Positions 62,316 through 64,000 of a stretch of DNA of 64,000 nt are shown here, in pieces. Source of the stretch: Allolobophora icterica (taxonomy: Eukaryota > Annelida > Clitellata > Crassiclitellata > Lumbricidae); the NCBI GenBank assembly GCA_963556255.1, contig OY744615.1:19918815-19982814 (forward strand), in the 5' to 3' direction. Position 1 is the stretch's first letter; each line of letters starts with the position of its first letter. Made by a program: the position numbers and the translations under genes. The notes beneath the pieces were generated by a model, which ran no database searches, was not told the DNA's origin, and was given only the letters and a program-made list of their open reading frames with translations.

Positions 62316-64000
62316 CTAAAATAATTCCTTACATAAAGAACAATCTTAGCTAAAGAACTATCTTAACTAAAGAACTATATATATGTATATATATATATAT
62401 ATATATATTAACTAAAGAAACACATCTTAAGTAATCAACTATCTTAACTAAAGAACAATCTTAAATAAAGAACTACCCTAACTAAAGAACTATCTTAACT
62501 AAAACAATCTTAACACCATAGTTAACTAAACAACTATCTTAACTAAATAAATATCTTAACTAAAGAACAACCTTAAATAAACAACTATCTTAACTAAAAT
62601 AATTCCTTAAATAAGGAACAATTCTAACTAAAGAACTATCTTAACTAAAGAATTATCTTATTTAAAGCATTATCTAAACTAAAGAACTAACTTAACTAAG
62701 GAACTATCCTAACTAAGCACTGTCTTGACTAAAAAAAACTATGTTAACTAAAAAACAAATCTTAACTAATCAACTATCTTAACTAAAGAACTATCTAAAC
62801 TAAAGAACTAACTTAACTAAGGAACTATCTTAACAAAAGAACTACCTTAACCAAAAATACATCTTAACTAAACAATTATCTTAACTAAAACACTATCTTA
62901 ACTAAAAAACTATCTTGACTAAAAAACTATCTCACCTAAAAAAACCATGTTAACTAAACAACATCTTAACTAAACAACTATCTTAACTAAATAAATATCT
63001 TAACTAAAGACTACAGGCAGTCTGAACTAAAAAAAACTATCTTAGCTAAAGAACTCTGTTGACTAAAAACACATCTTAAATATATAATTATATTAATTAA
63101 ACAACTATCTTAACTATCTAACGAACAACTATCTAACGAACTATTTTAACTAAGCAACTATTTTAACTAAACCACATCTTAACTAAAGAACTATCTTAAC
63201 TATAGAACTATCTTAACTACAGATTTTTCTTATATAAAGAACTATCTTAAGTAAAACACATCTTAAATAAAGAACTACCTTAACTAGAAACACATCTTAA
63301 CTAAAGAACTATCTTAATTAACCAACCATCTTAAATAACGAACTATTTTAACAAAAGAACTATTTTAACTAAACCATATCTTAACTAATGAACTATCTTA
63401 ACGAAAGAACTATCTGAACTAAAGATCCATCTTAAATAAAGAACTATCTTAACTAAAAACGCATCTTAAATAAAGAACTATCTTAACTAAACAAATATCT
63501 TAACCAACAAACTATCTTAACTAAAGAACTATTTTATCCAAACCACATCTTAACTAAAGAACTATCTTAACTAAACAACTATCATCACTAAAGGACTATC
63601 TTAACTATAAGATACATCTTAACTAAACAACTATCTTGGCTAAAAACACATCTTAACTAAAAACCATCCCAACAAAAGAACTACTCTTATCTGAAAAAGT
63701 TTTCTTAACTAAAGAACTACCTTAACGAAAGAAAATATCTTTACTAAAAAAACTATTTAAACTAAAGAAATATCTTAAATAAAAAAACACATCTTAACTA
63801 AACAACTATCTTAACTAAAGAAATATCTTAGCGAAAGAATTATCTTAACTCAAGAACTATCTGAACTATAAGCTATCTTAACTAAAGAACTACCTTAACT
63901 AAAGAACTATCTTAACAAAAAACTCTCCTACCCAAAGAACTATCTTAACTAGAGAACTGTCTTAACTAAAAAGACATCTTAACTAAAAAAATCCTAGCCA
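62316..64000. repeat. Degenerate 17 bp minisatellite, reaching the right edge
   Basis: The unit is close to TCTTAACTAAAGAACTA. About 100 imperfect copies run to the last base, with many single-base changes, AAACACATC variants and one short (TA)n at 62378-62408. It continues beyond the window. Confidence 0.92.

Overview
The window is animal nuclear DNA. It is AT-rich and full of microsatellites, tRNA-derived SINEs, non-LTR retrotransposons and short inverted-repeat elements. Its one well-supported host gene has many short exons with consensus GT-AG introns. The repeat style (TAGGCCTA-rich spacers, short interspersed tails such as GCGCTATATAAAT) suggests a marine invertebrate, possibly a deuterostome, but nothing here fixes the species.

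Layout. 1-1797 is the 5' half of an RTE-type LINE on the minus strand, running off the left edge. 2036-27414 is one minus-strand gene that I reconstructed exon by exon: 28 coding exons and 3636 coding bases, for a 1211-residue secreted protein with a signal peptide. The protein is 14 copies of a roughly 65-110 residue, six-cysteine module with one EGF domain between modules 12 and 13. Nearly every module is two exons, bounded by phase 1 introns and split by a phase 2 intron. I do not recognise the module family. Where cysteines are missing they are missing in pairs across the two half-modules, which predicts the disulfide pattern C1-C5, C2-C4, C3-C6. The introns hold SINEs, MITEs, minisatellites and a foldback element.

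27.5-50 kb has no convincing gene. It is a patchwork of hAT-type MITE families (several with intact 8 bp target duplications), CR1/L2-like LINE fragments, a SINE family whose 3' end runs into (ATT)n, a deleted mariner/Tc1-type element and long microsatellites.

51-61 kb is a run of inverted-repeat elements separated largely by (AT)n. One 1.55 kb element carries a GTAACGGAGTGGAC motif about every 170-205 bp, with orientation reversing at the centre. A 1.44 kb element carries about eleven copies of TGACTGTAATGAGA. A 3.85 kb element carries an eight-copy, 180-182 bp tandem array and a nested decayed piggyBac transposon. From about 62.3 kb to the right edge is a degenerate 17 bp minisatellite.

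The most novel items are the six-cysteine module gene with its covarying cysteines and the two non-autonomous elements built around regularly repeated short motifs. All calls come from reading the sequence; no database search was run.
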